Assembly: GCA_025738555.1 (NCBI GenBank)
Contig: JAOVFP010000005.1
Location: 2,542,001-2,606,000 of the forward strand
Reading direction: 5' to 3'
From: Cyathus striatus
Taxonomy: Eukaryota; Basidiomycota; Agaricomycetes; Agaricales; Nidulariaceae
DNA length: 64,000 nt
The notes beneath the pieces were generated by a model. That model was not told where the DNA came from. It made no database searches and was given only the letters and a program-made list of their open reading frames with translations. Positions 1 to 11,061 of this stretch are shown here, piece after piece (position 1 is the stretch's first letter; each line of letters begins with the position of its first letter). The position numbers and the translations under genes are program-made.

Positions 1-146
1 GGTGGCTGCTACTTGCTTTGATGTAGATAGTGTAAGTTGAGTATAAGTACCATCACAATGCGACATTCTTTCTAATGTTCATACTTTTGAATTCCAAGTT
101 GTTCAATAAGTACTTGAGTCCATGTTCTCAGCAGACCAGCAGTATG
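1..146. other. AT-rich flank, no gene seen
   Basis: No coding signal or recognisable motif is seen in this edge sequence. Its last six bases (141-146, AGTATG) are the left target-site duplication of the DNA element that starts at 147. Confidence 0.5.
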
Positions 147-396
147 TATGAAGTTCCGAGTGTGGAATAATTCACCGTAACCGTAATTCGGCTATGTCGT
201 AAACTCGGGGCGTCGTAATTCCGAAAAACCCTCTATTTTTCTATTTTTTCTCCATACATAGGTACTGTTGCATATTAGAATTCATGTATATATCTTTTAT
301 AAAAACATACACCCTATAATTGTTGTTTTATAATACATTTTTGTCACTTCTTCCTCTCGGCTTCTTTTTCCGAGACCTTTCCCACACTAATGGAGG
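147..396 (+). repeat. left TIR of the 6-bp-TSD element
   Basis: 250 bp, matching the reverse complement of 10163-10412 with scattered substitutions. The inner limit is set where the match stops, just after the shared CACACTAATGGAGG. Confidence 0.85.
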
Positions 397-1077
397 TTTG
401 TGAATCAAAGGTACTTACATCCATAAGGATGCCTGTTTTTTTATCACCATTTAAGTATATTTTTGCAATACATGCACGTACACAGATTATTTTTTATAAT
501 TGTGAGGAACTCTATTTAAATTATACTATCATTTTTGCATAATATTGAATATTAGCATGACATGGGCACGACGTGAACCTTATGTATACCCAAATTAAGA
601 ATGTCTAGACTCCGGGCTTCGTAAGCCATGTCCTGCATTTGTGCAACAAGCATCGGTGATTCCAGTTGCACAATGGAATGCTTTGAAGTTACATCTATAT
701 AATATTGAAGAGGTGATAGTGCAGTTGTGCGTACCTCACAAAGACAAATAATGTGAGTCATCCGTCTGACTGGGAATTCTAAGGTGAAAATAATGAAATT
801 AGCAAAGGGAAAAAATAAGAGTATATAAAATAAGGAGTGAGATTGGAAGTTAGAGTCTTGAGATGATGCAGTAAACTTAGAAGTGGAATTAGAGACGATG
901 TAAAACTTGGTTAGATTCCCTGTAGAGTATCTACAGGGATTTATATACTGATAAATTTAAATTAGGATATAAATTGTATATTGGACAATGTAATGAAGAG
1001 GAATAAAAAGGACATAGCCTGAAACATTTATAAGTATGGAAAACTTGAGTAGGAAAGTCCAGTGGGTTGAGGTTTGC
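397..1077. other. interior of DNA element, no gene seen
   Basis: AT-rich sequence between the left TIR and the gypsy insertion. The only open frames are short (under 100 codons), lack recognisable motifs and do not continue on the other side of the gypsy insertion. Confidence 0.5.
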
Positions 1078-1671
1078 TGTTACGATCCGAGCTGGCCTCG
1101 TGATGTCTTCTTGGTTTTGTGATATAATGATCACGTGACTTGTCACTACACTCGTAAGTCGTATGATGAAGTCGAAGTCTAAACAGTTATAACGTAAGTT
1201 ATACACTAATGGACTTAGCGGCGTCTTCATAGTAACACTTGAAGAGTGGATATGAAATAGCGGTGTTCTGGGTCTGAGGGGTTCTCAAAGAGGATAGAGG
1301 GGATTAGCCAGCTATATTGGACGATAGCTAAACTAAGATCAAGCTGAGGAAGCTTGATCAGAATACATATGCTATTTATACAAAAGAAGCGTGGTCCGTG
1401 CGAGTAGAGATATGTAGCTATAAATAAGTCCATGACTTGCCATAACTCGGCAGAGGTCTATAAATAGAATGCGCAGTAGTATCAGTAAGCAAGTCCGAGG
1501 AGATAAGAGAAGTCCATGCTCGTAGTATGACAAACCAGAGGGGCGGGGTTGGGGACGATGAGTAAGTATGTAGTTATAAATAGAAGGGGATCAGTAAGCA
1601 GAAAGATATAAATAGAAGGGTCACGTGAAATAGAGGTGCTCTGGCGGGGTTGAGATGGAAAAAGTGTAACA
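1078..1671 (-). repeat. 3' LTR of the chromovirus
   Basis: Begins TGTTACGATCC and ends GTGTAACA on the plus strand (TG..CA in either orientation). It differs from the other LTR at 1167, 1230, 1247, 1529 and 1550, all transitions. Confidence 0.97.
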
Positions 1672-1684
1672 TTACCCCCTTTGT
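1672..1684 (-). promoter_or_regulatory. polypurine tract
   Basis: On the minus strand ACAAAGGGGGTAA lies directly before the 3' LTR, where plus-strand DNA priming occurs in LTR retrotransposons. Confidence 0.75.
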
Positions 1685-1688
1685 ATAA

Positions 1689-3127
1689 TCAAACGTCCTC
1701 GTTTGATGCATACCATCCTTCGTCATTGTCGGGTACGTTCCATTCCCTGGTTTCGGCGGCTTCGGCGGCTTCGTTGGCGTTCACCTGATCCTCAAGTTCC
1801 GTGAGGACATTCCATGAGTTGATCTGATATTGCGGCCAGTTGCCCCAGTTGTTGTCGTCGGGTGGTGGGGTGGAGTTGGGGCCGTAGTGGCAGTCCTTTG
1901 GGGCATGGCCGGCACAGGGCCATCCGCAGGTCTGACAGACATATTTCTTACATTGGAAGGGAGAATGGCGGGGGCATGAAGACGGCAGAAGGGGCATACG
2001 TGGCGGCGGCATTGGAGACGATCGTGGTGTTTGCTGCGACAGAGAGGGCAGCGGCGGCGGGTGTTGCGGAGAGGAAGGTTTTCGATGATGAGGGCCTTCT
2101 GCATGTTTCGAGTGGTCTGAGATGTGGGTCTTCTGGTACATGGATGTGCCTGTCGATAGGCATGACGCCAGGTTTTCTCACGTTCCTGGCGACGAAAGGA
2201 ACGAAAGAGTTCCAGGTCGTAGGCAGGGATGTGATACCAATGCCCGGGGTTTCTTTGGCAGAGGGGTTTGACGGTGGGAGGGGCATTGGGAAGGATGGAG
2301 GGCTCGGCGGCGGGGGGTGCAGCGTGACTTCGTAGAGGGGCGACGTTTTCCTGATCATGACCGTCGTCCAATGGGGCATTGTGTCTAGTAGTTCTTGGAA
2401 GAACTGGCGTAGCTGGTCGGGGTGAATCTGGCGGAGTGGGGGACGGGGTGGTAAGAAGCGGTGGAGGGGAGGAGGGGGGTAAATCGCTGTGGGTGGTGGT
2501 AAGTGGATATGCTGGGGGTGCGGTCGGGGTTCTGGGTTCGATGGTCGTGGGTACTGGGGCATAGACATAGTGTTGGTGGTTGTGAGCGAGGGTGCGGCCA
2601 TGGTTGAGAGGGGGAATGTTGAGGACTTCTATTCCTACGCAGCCAGGGGAGCTCCGATGTTGCGTACCACAGAAGCCTTGGGGAAGGTCGATGAGCTGTG
2701 CGTAGTCGAAGAGACGTAGTTGGATGAGTAAGTCAGCAATGTGTTCGAGGTTATATTTGGGAACAGACGGATCTCGGGTTTTGCCGGTGACAATCTGGGC
2801 AAAACAATCCATGGCGAGAATAAACAACTGCACGAAGCAGTGGGAGACTCCTGGAGGAGTGATGTACTGGAGGAATGCGATCATTTGGAGGGGTGCATTT
2901 CGGGCGCACCAGAGGGCTTTGGCGAGATGAATTTCGTGGGGGTGGCGGATTCGTTGCGGGATGGCAGGGGCGGCTCCTGGCCAGTTGAGGTGGTGGAGAC
3001 TGGTGTGGAAGGTCTGGGCGGGAAGTTCATTGGTGGCAGTGGCGGGGATTTCAATTCTGAGGTTGGTTGGGGGGGTGTTGGTCGAGTTGGGGGCGGTGGA
3101 GGTGGCGGGTGCTGAAGTAGAAGGCAT
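1689..3127 (-). pseudogene. third ORF downstream of pol, proline-rich with a Cys/His C-terminus
   Basis: Starts at ATG 3127, 40 nt after the end of pol, in the position where errantiviruses carry env. The 3127-1781 frame gives 448 codons. It has a structured N-terminal part (HLAKALWCARNAPLQMIAFL), a long Pro/Thr-rich middle and then CPLCRSKHHDRLQCRRHVCPFC. A second frame (2141-1689) carries a further Cys-rich run, QCKKYVCQTCGWPCAGHAPK, then an acidic end. The Cys/His pattern appears to continue from one frame to the other, so I infer a frameshift near 1950-1980. No signal peptide or transmembrane helix is seen, so it is not an envelope-like protein. Function unknown; nucleic-acid binding is a guess from the Cys/His clusters. 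Confidence 0.6.
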
Positions 3128-3167
3128 GTTGTTGTCTTGGTGTGTAGAAAGCGGGTTTCTGGTTGGT

Positions 3168-6100
3168 TCAGGACAATTTGGTCTTCCTTTTATAGGTTTT
3201 CAGGAGGTCTTCGGCATTTTCCAATGCGTCTTCGTTTACCCATTCGTCGGCAGAAGAAGGGTAACCTTTCCATGAGATGAGGAAGATTGTACCCTTCTTT
3301 TGTTTCTTGTGGGCTTTGATCACTTCTATTTCCCATTCTTCTTCATCATTAATGAGATCTGGGGGTGGTTCCAGGAAATTGGGTCCATGTTCGTCGTTCT
3401 CAATGTAGGGTGTTAGAAGGGATCGGTGGAATACAGGGTGGATCTGGCCCCAGCATTTCGGTAATCGGAGTTTGTACACGAGCTTTGATCGGATTTCTTG
3501 AATCGGGAATGGTCCTTCTCTCCGAGGGGCGAACTTCTTGGTGGGGTAGGCTATTTTGAGGTTTGTCGATTCTAGCCATACCTTCTGTCCTTCTTTGAGT
3601 GGTCGAAGATCTTTCTTGTTTCGGAGTATTACTTGTTGTCGTGCGAGTTCGTGTAGAGCTTGTGCTTCTTTCCTAAGTTGGTTTAATGCCTTGAGTCGTT
3701 CTTGGACTTGCAGAATCTTTGATCGGGAGAAGACTTCTGGAAGTGCAACGGGGTCGTATCCCATAATTAGGTAGAAGGGGGAATTCTTCGTGGTGGAGTG
3801 GTATCGTGAATTGATGGCAAATTCGGCGGAAGAGAGGTATTTGTTCCAGTCGTATTGTCTCATGGCGCAGACACATCGGAGGTATACTTCTATTTCTTGG
3901 TTCATGCGTTCAGTTTGTCCATCGGTTTGTGGGTGATACGCGGTGCTTCCTTTCCATTTGACATCTAAGTGTCGTATCATTTCTTGGAAGGCTTCGGCAG
4001 TGATCTTGGGGTCTCTGTCGGAGATGATGGAATCGGGTAATCCAAATCTTCGGTATACTGTATCGAGTAATAATTGGGCGACTCCTAATGCGGTGAGTCC
4101 TTTTTTATGGCAAGATTCGAATATTACCCCCTTTGTAGATCCATGGTCGACCACGACAAATATGGAGTCGTATCCATCAGAGGAGGGTAAATCAGTGATC
4201 CAGTCGCATGAGATTTGGGAGAATGGTCAGGTGTCGGCGGGTGCGGGGATCGGCATTAGGGGTGGTTTTCCTTTTCGGTTATATTTTGATTGTTGGCAGA
4301 TGGCACATCCTTCAACGTAGTTCTTGATGAAGATGCCCATGCTAGGCCACCAGTAGTGATTTTTTATGGCTAGTTCCGTGTTGTGGGGTCCTGGGTGTCC
4401 TGCAGCGGTGGTGTCATGGTATTTTCGTACTATTTCTTGTTGTAGTTCCTTATTTGGTGGTACATAACAACGACCTCGGTAGTAGAGAAGGCCGTCTTCT
4501 TCGTGCCAATCATTCGCGGCGTTCTTGATAAGTGACAGTTGTCCGGGTTGTTTCATGATGGAGATGGCGTCTTGTGCATGATGGTCGGTGGAGAGAGCTG
4601 TCTCAAATTGTCCTTTCAGTTCGGTGTCAATAAGATTGACGGGGATATCTGATGAATCAGTCAAGGGAAATAGGTGCGCTGGTAGCATCGTGATTTGTTT
4701 GTTGTCGTTATCTTCCTTGGGGATATAGTCGGGTCTTCGTGATAGAGCGTCGGCGGCAATTAGATTTTTTCCGGGTTTGTGGCGAAGTTCATAATGGAAC
4801 TGTGATAAAAACAGATACCATCGGGCTTGTCGTCTTGTCAGATCTTCGGGTTTTCTCCAATATCCAAGATTGCGATGATCAGACCAAATGATGATCTTGT
4901 GGGGTGTTCTGATAAGAAGGTGTTTCCATTCTTTGAGTCCACGTATAACTCTGAGGAGTTCCCTGTCGTAGATTTCGTAGTTGCGTTCTGTTTCTGTAAA
5001 TGTATGGGAAGAGAAACCACAAGGGTGTAATCTTCCATCAGGTCCTTTCTGATTGAGTACTGCCCCACATGCATATTTGGAGGCATCCGTTTCGAGTTCG
5101 AAAGGTAGTTCGGGGTCGGCGATTCGTAGTACTGGTTCGGATAGGAATCGTTCTTTGAGTGTTTCAAATGCTGTGTGGCATTCTGGGGTCCATTCAAAAG
5201 GTTTGTCTTTCTTGGTTAAGGCGTTAAGTGAGACGGCAATTTTTCCAAATCCTTCGATGAATTTCCTATAAAAGTTAGCGAATCCCATGAGTGATCGAAC
5301 ATCTTTGAGTTTGGTCGGGGTTGGCCAGTCGCGGATTCCTGCGACTTTAATGGGGTCCATGGCGAGTTCATTGGGTCGAATAATGAGTCCTAAAAAGTCG
5401 ACTTCTTGAGTTTCGAATCGGCATTTCTTTGGTTTGGCGTAAAGATCGTGCTTTCTGAGAATGTCTAGGGCTCGTTTTGTGATTCGTTCTAGTTCCTCAA
5501 TTGATTCTCCTAACAAGAGTACATCATCGATATAGACAATAGCGAATCCGGCTTCAATCAGATCTTTGAAGATGTCATTCATAAATCTCTGGAAGGTTGC
5601 CGGGGAGTTGCATAATCCGAAGAACATGACTTTTGGGATGAAAGTTCCTCTATTGGTTTTGAAGGCAGCTCATTGTTCATGTCCGGGGTGAATTCGAATG
5701 TTGTTGTAAGCACCGTCAATGTCGAGTTTAGTAAAGAATTTCTTTCCGGCCAATCGTTGAATGAGATCAGGCATTAATGGTAGTGGGTAATTGTCGCGGA
5801 TGGTGTGTTCATTAATTGGTCGGTAGTCCTGGCATGGTCGTAAGGCGTCTTTGTCATCTTTCTTTGGCACGAAAAAGAAGGACGAGGTATACGGGGATTG
5901 TCCTTTTTCGATGAATTTCTTTTCTTCCATATCTTTGAGCCAGATATCGAGGGCTTCTTGTTGTTTTCCATGGAGCGGGTATACCTTGCAATCGATCTGA
6001 TCGGGGGTGTCCGGTTTGAAGTCTATTTTGTGGTCGTAGGATTGGTGAGGTGGTAGCTTCAAAATGGGTCGTGATCCGAATACATCGAGATATTCGTGAA

Positions 6101-7397
6101 ATTTGTCCGGGATCATTTCTTCTGTTGTTTTCTTAGGTTCGTCCTTTTGTCCGTAAGATAGTTGTTGAGATATAGTTAGTTTCCGTATAAATTCTTCATC
6201 TGGTGGTTCGTCTGGTGGAATTGGTTCTGGTTCCTCATCTCGTAGATAGTTGATGAGTAGTTCGTAGGCGTCCGTTTCGAGGTATTCAATTGGTTCGTCG
6301 TCTTCTTCTGAATCTGGTATTAGATTGGGCAGATCGAGGTCTTCTTGGCGATAGATGTCTTGTATGATGGCAGCGATTCGGGTAAAGTCCATTTCTAGTG
6401 GGTTTTCAAATAAGTCGTATATGTTAGCTGGGGTTATTGCGGGGTTTTCTCCATCGTTTTCAACATAATCTCGGAAATTAAGCTTCTCCATTTCCTGAGT
6501 TAGTTCGTTGACGTCGTCGTTGTTGATGTTCATTTTTCCTAAACTGTTAGTAAGATCAGATACGGGGCTTACTAGCGTGTCTGTTGAATCCGTGGTGTAT
6601 CCTTCGGAGTCGGGATTCAATTCTGTTTCTGTGTCGGATTCTTCAAGTATATGTGGGCTGTCTCTTGGTAATGGGTTGAAATTAAAGATTCTCTTTTCTG
6701 GTATTTCTTCAATGGTTGGTTTCTGATTGAATACAAACCGAACAGTGGCTCCAACTGGTTTGTATGGCGGGTCGTGCATAAGCATTCTGTTTCCTGTTGT
6801 TTTTGCAAATCCGTTGCAAATCATTTTCCAATTTTGTCATTTTCTTCTTTCGAGTTCTTCCATATCGATGGTTTCTCCATCTCGGATGAGTTCTACCACT
6901 TGTATGGTTAGCGCATCACTGATGATTTCATTTCGGTTGTTAGCGGTGAATCTGATAGTGTTTCTCCATTTGAGAACTCCGGTTTTCCAATTAATGTCGG
7001 GATTTGTGTCCCTGAGCCAGGGATATCCTAGAATTATATCTTCTATTCCAATGTTGAGGACGAGGAACGTTACTCGGAACTTCCTTCCTCCTATTTCAAT
7101 TTCTTGTCGGGTGATATCGGTGATCATCCCTTGCTTGTTGAGGGATCCATCAACATTTCGGGCTCTTCAGGGTTCTTTGAGTTTCTCGGTTTTGAGTCAT
7201 AATTTCTGAACTAAGCGCCAGTTCATAAACATTCCTCCGGCTCCGGAGTCAATGAGGGCTTCGATCGGTTCTTCATGTGCTTCAAGATGAGTCGTAATAC
7301 GGATAGTATTCCTCAGAATGCTAGCTACTACAGGCTCATCTATGACAGCACGTGAAATATTAACAGGAGAGGTAGACGTCGGCTCAGCTCTCCGCAT
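3168..7397 (-). pseudogene. pol: pol polyprotein (PR-RT-RH-IN-chromodomain), five in-frame TGA stops
   Basis: One frame from ATG at 7397 to 3168. In order: an aspartic protease around 7260 (ALIDSGAGG); reverse transcriptase with SSFFFVPKKD near 5890, LDIDGAYN near 5715 and the catalytic YIDD near 5530; RNase H with DASKYACGAVL; an integrase HHCC zinc finger ending CAICQQSK near 4290; an integrase core with DWITDLP, SDRDPKIT and the downstream catalytic Glu region; and a C-terminal chromodomain (FLISWKGYPSSADEWVNEDAL). TGA stops at 7197, 7167, 6837, 5670 and 4227 (lowest base of each codon) break the frame with no shift. At 4227 an Arg is expected before PFSQIS by analogy with other Ty3 elements. 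A dead copy that could only move with proteins from another copy. Confidence 0.96.
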
Positions 7398-8370
7398 TAA
7401 AAACCCAATTCATTGGCAAGTTTGGCGACTTCATCCTGGTCTTCTTTTCTGAGTGATCGGTAGATGTCTCCGATTTCTTCGTAGGCGGCTCTAACAGAGA
7501 GGTGCGGCGATTTCCGGGGTTTCGATTGAATTTTCCTTTCTTGAGAGGACAGTTACGAGAAACATGTCCTGGTTTCTTGCAATGGAAACATTTTCCTTCT
7601 TTCCTGAGTTGATCCATTTCCCTGGGGGAGAGTGGTTTATTGATAGCATCTACTCGAGTATCCATTTGGTTGGATACGGAAGGATGATAAGGATCTACTG
7701 ATGTTCTAAAGGAGGGTTGGGTTCCGAGGTATTGAGTGAATGGAGCGGGTTTCCTTCCGAAGTTGATCGGGGAAATCTTTCGGGCTTTGCTTGAGTCTTC
7801 TGTTTCCTTGAATCTGAGATAGTTGCGATCGAATTTGATAGCGGCTTCTTTATACTTGTCATAAGTGGATGGCACATCGGCCATGGTTTCCACTTTCTCT
7901 CAGAGGGGTCAATTTAATCCTTTCTTGTATTTGCGGATTTTCTCAATTTCGGACTCAAGGCCTATCTTGGGCCAGAGGGTTTCGAATACCGCCGTATAAT
8001 CCTCCGCATTGCTATTTCCTTGAAAGAGCAGTTCGAGTTGTCGGTGTGCGATATCTGCCGAATCTCCTTCTTGGAAGGCTTTGGTTAGATCGGCTTTGAA
8101 GGTTGCCCAAGTGGGGAAGAATCCATTTGGGTGTTCGGTGTCTGTCTTTGTGTAGGTATCAAAGGCTGTGCTTTTCCATGCTCCAGCTGATCCTCCGTTC
8201 ATGTAAGAAAGGGCTAGGAGTACTTTCATCTTGTCTTCGGTGACTTTATTTCCTAAAATATAAAGTTCAACTTCTTGGATCCAGCTCTGGAATAGGGATC
8301 TATCTCCAGAGAAGTGGAATGGGGTCTTGAATTTGGCTTCCATCTTTCCGTTAGTTGTAGAGGTGGACAT
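7384..8370 (-). pseudogene. gag: gag (capsid/nucleocapsid) of the chromovirus, one in-frame stop
   Basis: Starts MSTSTTNGKM at 8370 and runs about 328 codons to the TGA at 7384-7386. The first part is a Ty3-type Gag core (FKTPFHFSGDRSLFQSWIQE, then FPTWATFKADLTKAF). Near residue 240 there is a CCHC zinc knuckle, CFHCKKPGHVSRNC, for RNA packaging. A TGA at 7909-7911 interrupts the frame after GLN, but both sides continue in the same frame. The same frame also stays open upstream of the ATG to about 8787. That stretch is Pro/Ser/Glu-rich and has no ATG, so the true N-terminus could be longer if translation starts elsewhere. The 3' end overlaps the start of pol by 14 nt in another frame, suggesting programmed frameshifting or reinitiation. 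Confidence 0.9.
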
Positions 8371-8829
8371 GGTTCTATTTCTTCGGCATATAAACGGCTG
8401 AACTCGTACGAGTTGATTTGCTAAGGTTGGCGCGCGTGGTGGTGTGAACGGGTTTCTGATGTCTTCGGGGGATTCTTGCGATACGTCTAGTGGATCGCTT
8501 CCTTCTAAATTGAATGGGGAAAATCCGGATACAGCGCTGGGTGGTTCTTCTGCAAAAGTTGGTGATTCGAAGATAGGTGATGTGGAGCCTATTGGGGTGT
8601 CTGGGGGTGCTGTGGCTGGGCTTGTCGGTAATTCTGTGACTAATTGTCCTGGGTACGCTTGTTCTTGCGTGGGGCTTTCTGGTGTGTCATAATTCTGTAG
8701 TGGTCTAGGTTCTCTGTATTCTTCTGAATGTGATGAATCAGTTCCTGGGTCTGATTCGTTCTGTGACGTGTTGGTGGTGGTGGGGCGAATCGATTAAGTA
8801 ATCATCGCCAATTTGGTAGCTTGATCTTT
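8371..8829 (-). other. chromovirus leader with open Gag-frame extension
   Basis: The stretch between PBS and the gag ATG is unusually long (about 450 nt) and stays open in the gag frame from about 8787. The encoded sequence is rich in Pro, Ser, Glu and Asp and has no Met. A TAA closes it just upstream. It may be a translated leader or an older N-terminal part of Gag. Confidence 0.5.
8818..8828 (-). promoter_or_regulatory. primer-binding site, self-priming type
   Basis: AAGATCAAGCT lies one base inside the 5' LTR on the minus strand. It is perfectly complementary to AGCTTGATCTT inside the LTR (9097-9087). I do not see a match to the usual initiator-tRNA PBS (TGGTATCAGAGC-like). Confidence 0.65.
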
Positions 8830-9423
8830 TGTTACGATCCGAGCTGGCCTCGTGATGTCTTCTTGGTTTTGTGATATAATGATCACGTGACTTGTCACTA
8901 CACTCGTAAGTCGTATGACGAAGTCGAAGTCTAAACAGTTATAACGTAAGTTATACACTAATGGACTTAGCGGCGTCTTCACAGTAACACTTGAAGAGCG
9001 GATATGAAATAGCGGTGTTCTGGGTCTGAGGGGTTCTCAAAGAGGATAGAGGGGATTAGCCAGCTATATTGGACGATAGCTAAACTAAGATCAAGCTGAG
9101 GAAGCTTGATCAGAATACATATGCTATTTATACAAAAGAAGCGTGGTCCGTGCGAGTAGAGATATGTAGCTATAAATAAGTCCATGACTTGCCATAACTC
9201 GGCAGAGGTCTATAAATAGAATGCGCAGTAGTATCAGTAAGCAAGTCCGAGGAGATAAGAGAAGTCCATGCTCGTAGTATAACAAACCAGAGGGGCGGGG
9301 TCGGGGACGATGAGTAAGTATGTAGTTATAAATAGAAGGGGATCAGTAAGCAGAAAGATATAAATAGAAGGGTCACGTGAAATAGAGGTGCTCTGGCGGG
9401 GTTGAGATGGAAAAAGTGTAACA
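8830..9423 (-). repeat. 5' LTR of the chromovirus
   Basis: Same 594 bp as 1078-1671 with five transitions. In the transcribed (minus) orientation it carries a TATA-like TATAAATAGC at 9132-9123, followed about 35 nt later by the putative RNA 5' end at 9097. Confidence 0.97.
9087..9132 (-). promoter_or_regulatory. LTR core promoter and putative self-primer
   Basis: On the minus strand TATAAATAGC (9132-9123) is followed at 9097-9087 by AGCTTGATCTT. That 11-mer is the exact complement of the primer-binding site at 8828-8818. In Tf1/sushi-type chromoviruses the first 11 or so bases of the RNA fold back to prime reverse transcription, and a start site about 35 nt after a TATA box fits this. The flanking GATCAAGCT..AGCTTGATC hairpin adds local structure. 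The transcription start is inferred. Confidence 0.6.
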
Positions 9424-9428
9424 TTTGC

Positions 9429-10162
9429 AAGGAGACAAATTTTCTTGTCACACACCAGGGTCTTGGTGTCAGTGCCGATATCAGACCTATTTTGAGAACT
9501 CTGAGTGTCGCAGGATATGGGTATACGCTGTAACGATGCACGAATAGATACAAAATGGGGGGTGTTTGTGTGAGAGAAAGCAGGGGTACTGATGATTGGA
9601 GAACACGAGTGGAACACATACAGACACATCAATGTAGTGTGATGTGTGATCTGGAAATCACGTAATATGACTTGGAATGTCTTCAGGTATCGAATAAACT
9701 GATATTCACAGCGCAGGCAGTTTGCCTACTCTACAATCGACTACTAGGAGGAAGTATTATGTGCACAAATGATATATAATAACATAAATACCGCATGCAT
9801 ACAGATTATTAGCACACTGCACCATCCTCTGTCAGGTTTGTAGAGACAACTTAAGACATTTCAGCAGCACAAGTATATTTAAACGGAGGGTACAAGTGGA
9901 GCGATAGCACATGTATAGTATTACTACATGGAACCATGTAAGTAGCAATTAAAATGGTGATATATGTAACATACATTGGTATAGAATTGCTTTCTCTCAA
10001 TCACAACAAAAATATTAAATATAGAGGGACACTTCTCGCAAAGCTATATACTTTGAAATGATTTATGAAAGCACTAAGCCTACTGTAGTGTGTAATCATT
10101 AAAGCAAAGATAGAAATGTAGAAAATAGGAATCCTACGTTAGACATACCTCTTATTCGCTTG
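9429..10162. other. interior of DNA element right of the gypsy insertion, no gene seen
   Basis: Short open frames on the minus strand near 9330-9620 start partly inside the LTR and show no motif. The rest is AT-rich. Confidence 0.45.
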
Positions 10163-10412
10163 CCTCCATTAGTGTGGGAAAAGTCTCAGAAAAGGAAGCC
10201 GAGAGGAAGAAGTGACAAAAATGTATTATAAAACAACAATTATAGGGTGTATGTTTTTATAAAAGATATATACATGAATTCTAATATGCAACAGTACCTA
10301 TGTATGGAGAAAAAATAGAAAAATAGAGGGTTTTTCAGAATTACGATGCCCCAAGTTTATGACACAGCCGAATTACGATTATGGTGAATTATTCCACACT
10401 CGGAACTTCATA
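10163..10412 (-). repeat. right TIR of the 6-bp-TSD element
   Basis: Inverted copy of 147-396. Several of the differences are C/T or G/A, for example CGTAATTC against CATAATCG-type sites near the tip. Confidence 0.85.
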
Positions 10413-10452
10413 AGTATGCAGATCCGCCCATCTTTGAAAAGGTAGCATAGTA

Positions 10453-10954
10453 CTGGATCATTTCGACCGATTGTTCGGTCACACATCACACCCCGTCTCT
10501 GAACAGAACAATTTTAAGAAATGTCACGCATCCTAAGGAGCATTGAACAAAGGTTTAGCGAAACGAGGAAGGCTGAAATTGGACACAAAAAATCTTTTTT
10601 TCATTATTAGATGTATATACAGTATTTCTAATATTCCTCGCAAACTTCTGTTGTGTACATTGTACTTTAATTTTTTTTCTCCCCCAACTGGAGTTCCAGA
10701 GGAGTTTAAGGTCACATTTTGTCTTTAATGTAACACTAGGAGCATTCATCATTATAACATTGTTATTTTTATTGGTATTGTCTGTCAATTATAGATATAC
10801 TAATTTTTGTTCCTCAAAAGTCTGATAGTTTGGTCTTAAAAGGCATGAACAAATTTGAATGATGTCACGCACTAAAATGGGCCATGAACAGAACAATGAA
10901 CTGAAATTTTTGGTCACATGAAATATCAGCAAACAATTGGTCGAAATGATCCAG
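10453..10954. mobile_element. 502-bp MITE, TA target site
   Basis: Inverted ends CTGGATCATTTCGACC at 10453 and its complement ending at 10954, flanked by TA (10451-10452 and 10955-10956). No coding capacity. The TA duplication and CTG start are those of a Tc1/mariner-type MITE. Confidence 0.8.
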
Positions 10955-11061
10955 TAGTAGAGCGCATTTACATGTACTCTGTCATAGGTGTGAAGACTCA
11001 GGAATATGTTAGGCACATTGAATATAAGTATTCATTCAGCCAATAACTCAGACATGAATAC

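Larger units (their letters stand above)
1078..9423 (-). mobile_element. Ty3/gypsy chromovirus (LTR retrotransposon), minus strand
   Basis: Two 594-bp LTRs (1078-1671 and 8830-9423) enclose gag, pol and a third ORF, all read on the minus strand. The pol order protease, reverse transcriptase, RNase H, integrase, chromodomain places it among the chromoviruses (Metaviridae). The 5-bp target duplication TTTGC is present at 1073-1077 and 9424-9428. The LTRs differ at only five positions, so the insertion is recent, yet the coding region carries six in-frame TGA stops. The element is intact in structure but not able to encode its own proteins. It inserted into an older TIR element. Confidence 0.97.
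147..10412. mobile_element. DNA transposon with 250-bp TIRs and 6-bp TSD, split by a gypsy element
   Basis: The ends 147-396 and 10163-10412 are inverted copies of each other, both beginning TATGAAGTTCCGAGTGTGGA on their outer side. They are flanked by the direct repeat AGTATG at 141-146 and 10413-10418, which is the expected target duplication. Without the gypsy insertion (1078-9423 plus its 5-bp TSD) the element is about 1.9 kb. The interior (397-1077 and 9429-10162) holds no convincing coding sequence, so it is probably non-autonomous. A second element with the same outer end and also a 6-bp TSD lies at 11062-12222. The superfamily is not established. A 6-bp TSD with TAT..ATA ends recalls IS3EU-type elements, but no transposase is present to test this. 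Confidence 0.85.

Noticed and set aside
1862..6726. Plus-strand frames up to 160 codons across the chromovirus
   Set aside because: They lie opposite gag, pol or ORF3, which have clear domain content; shadows.
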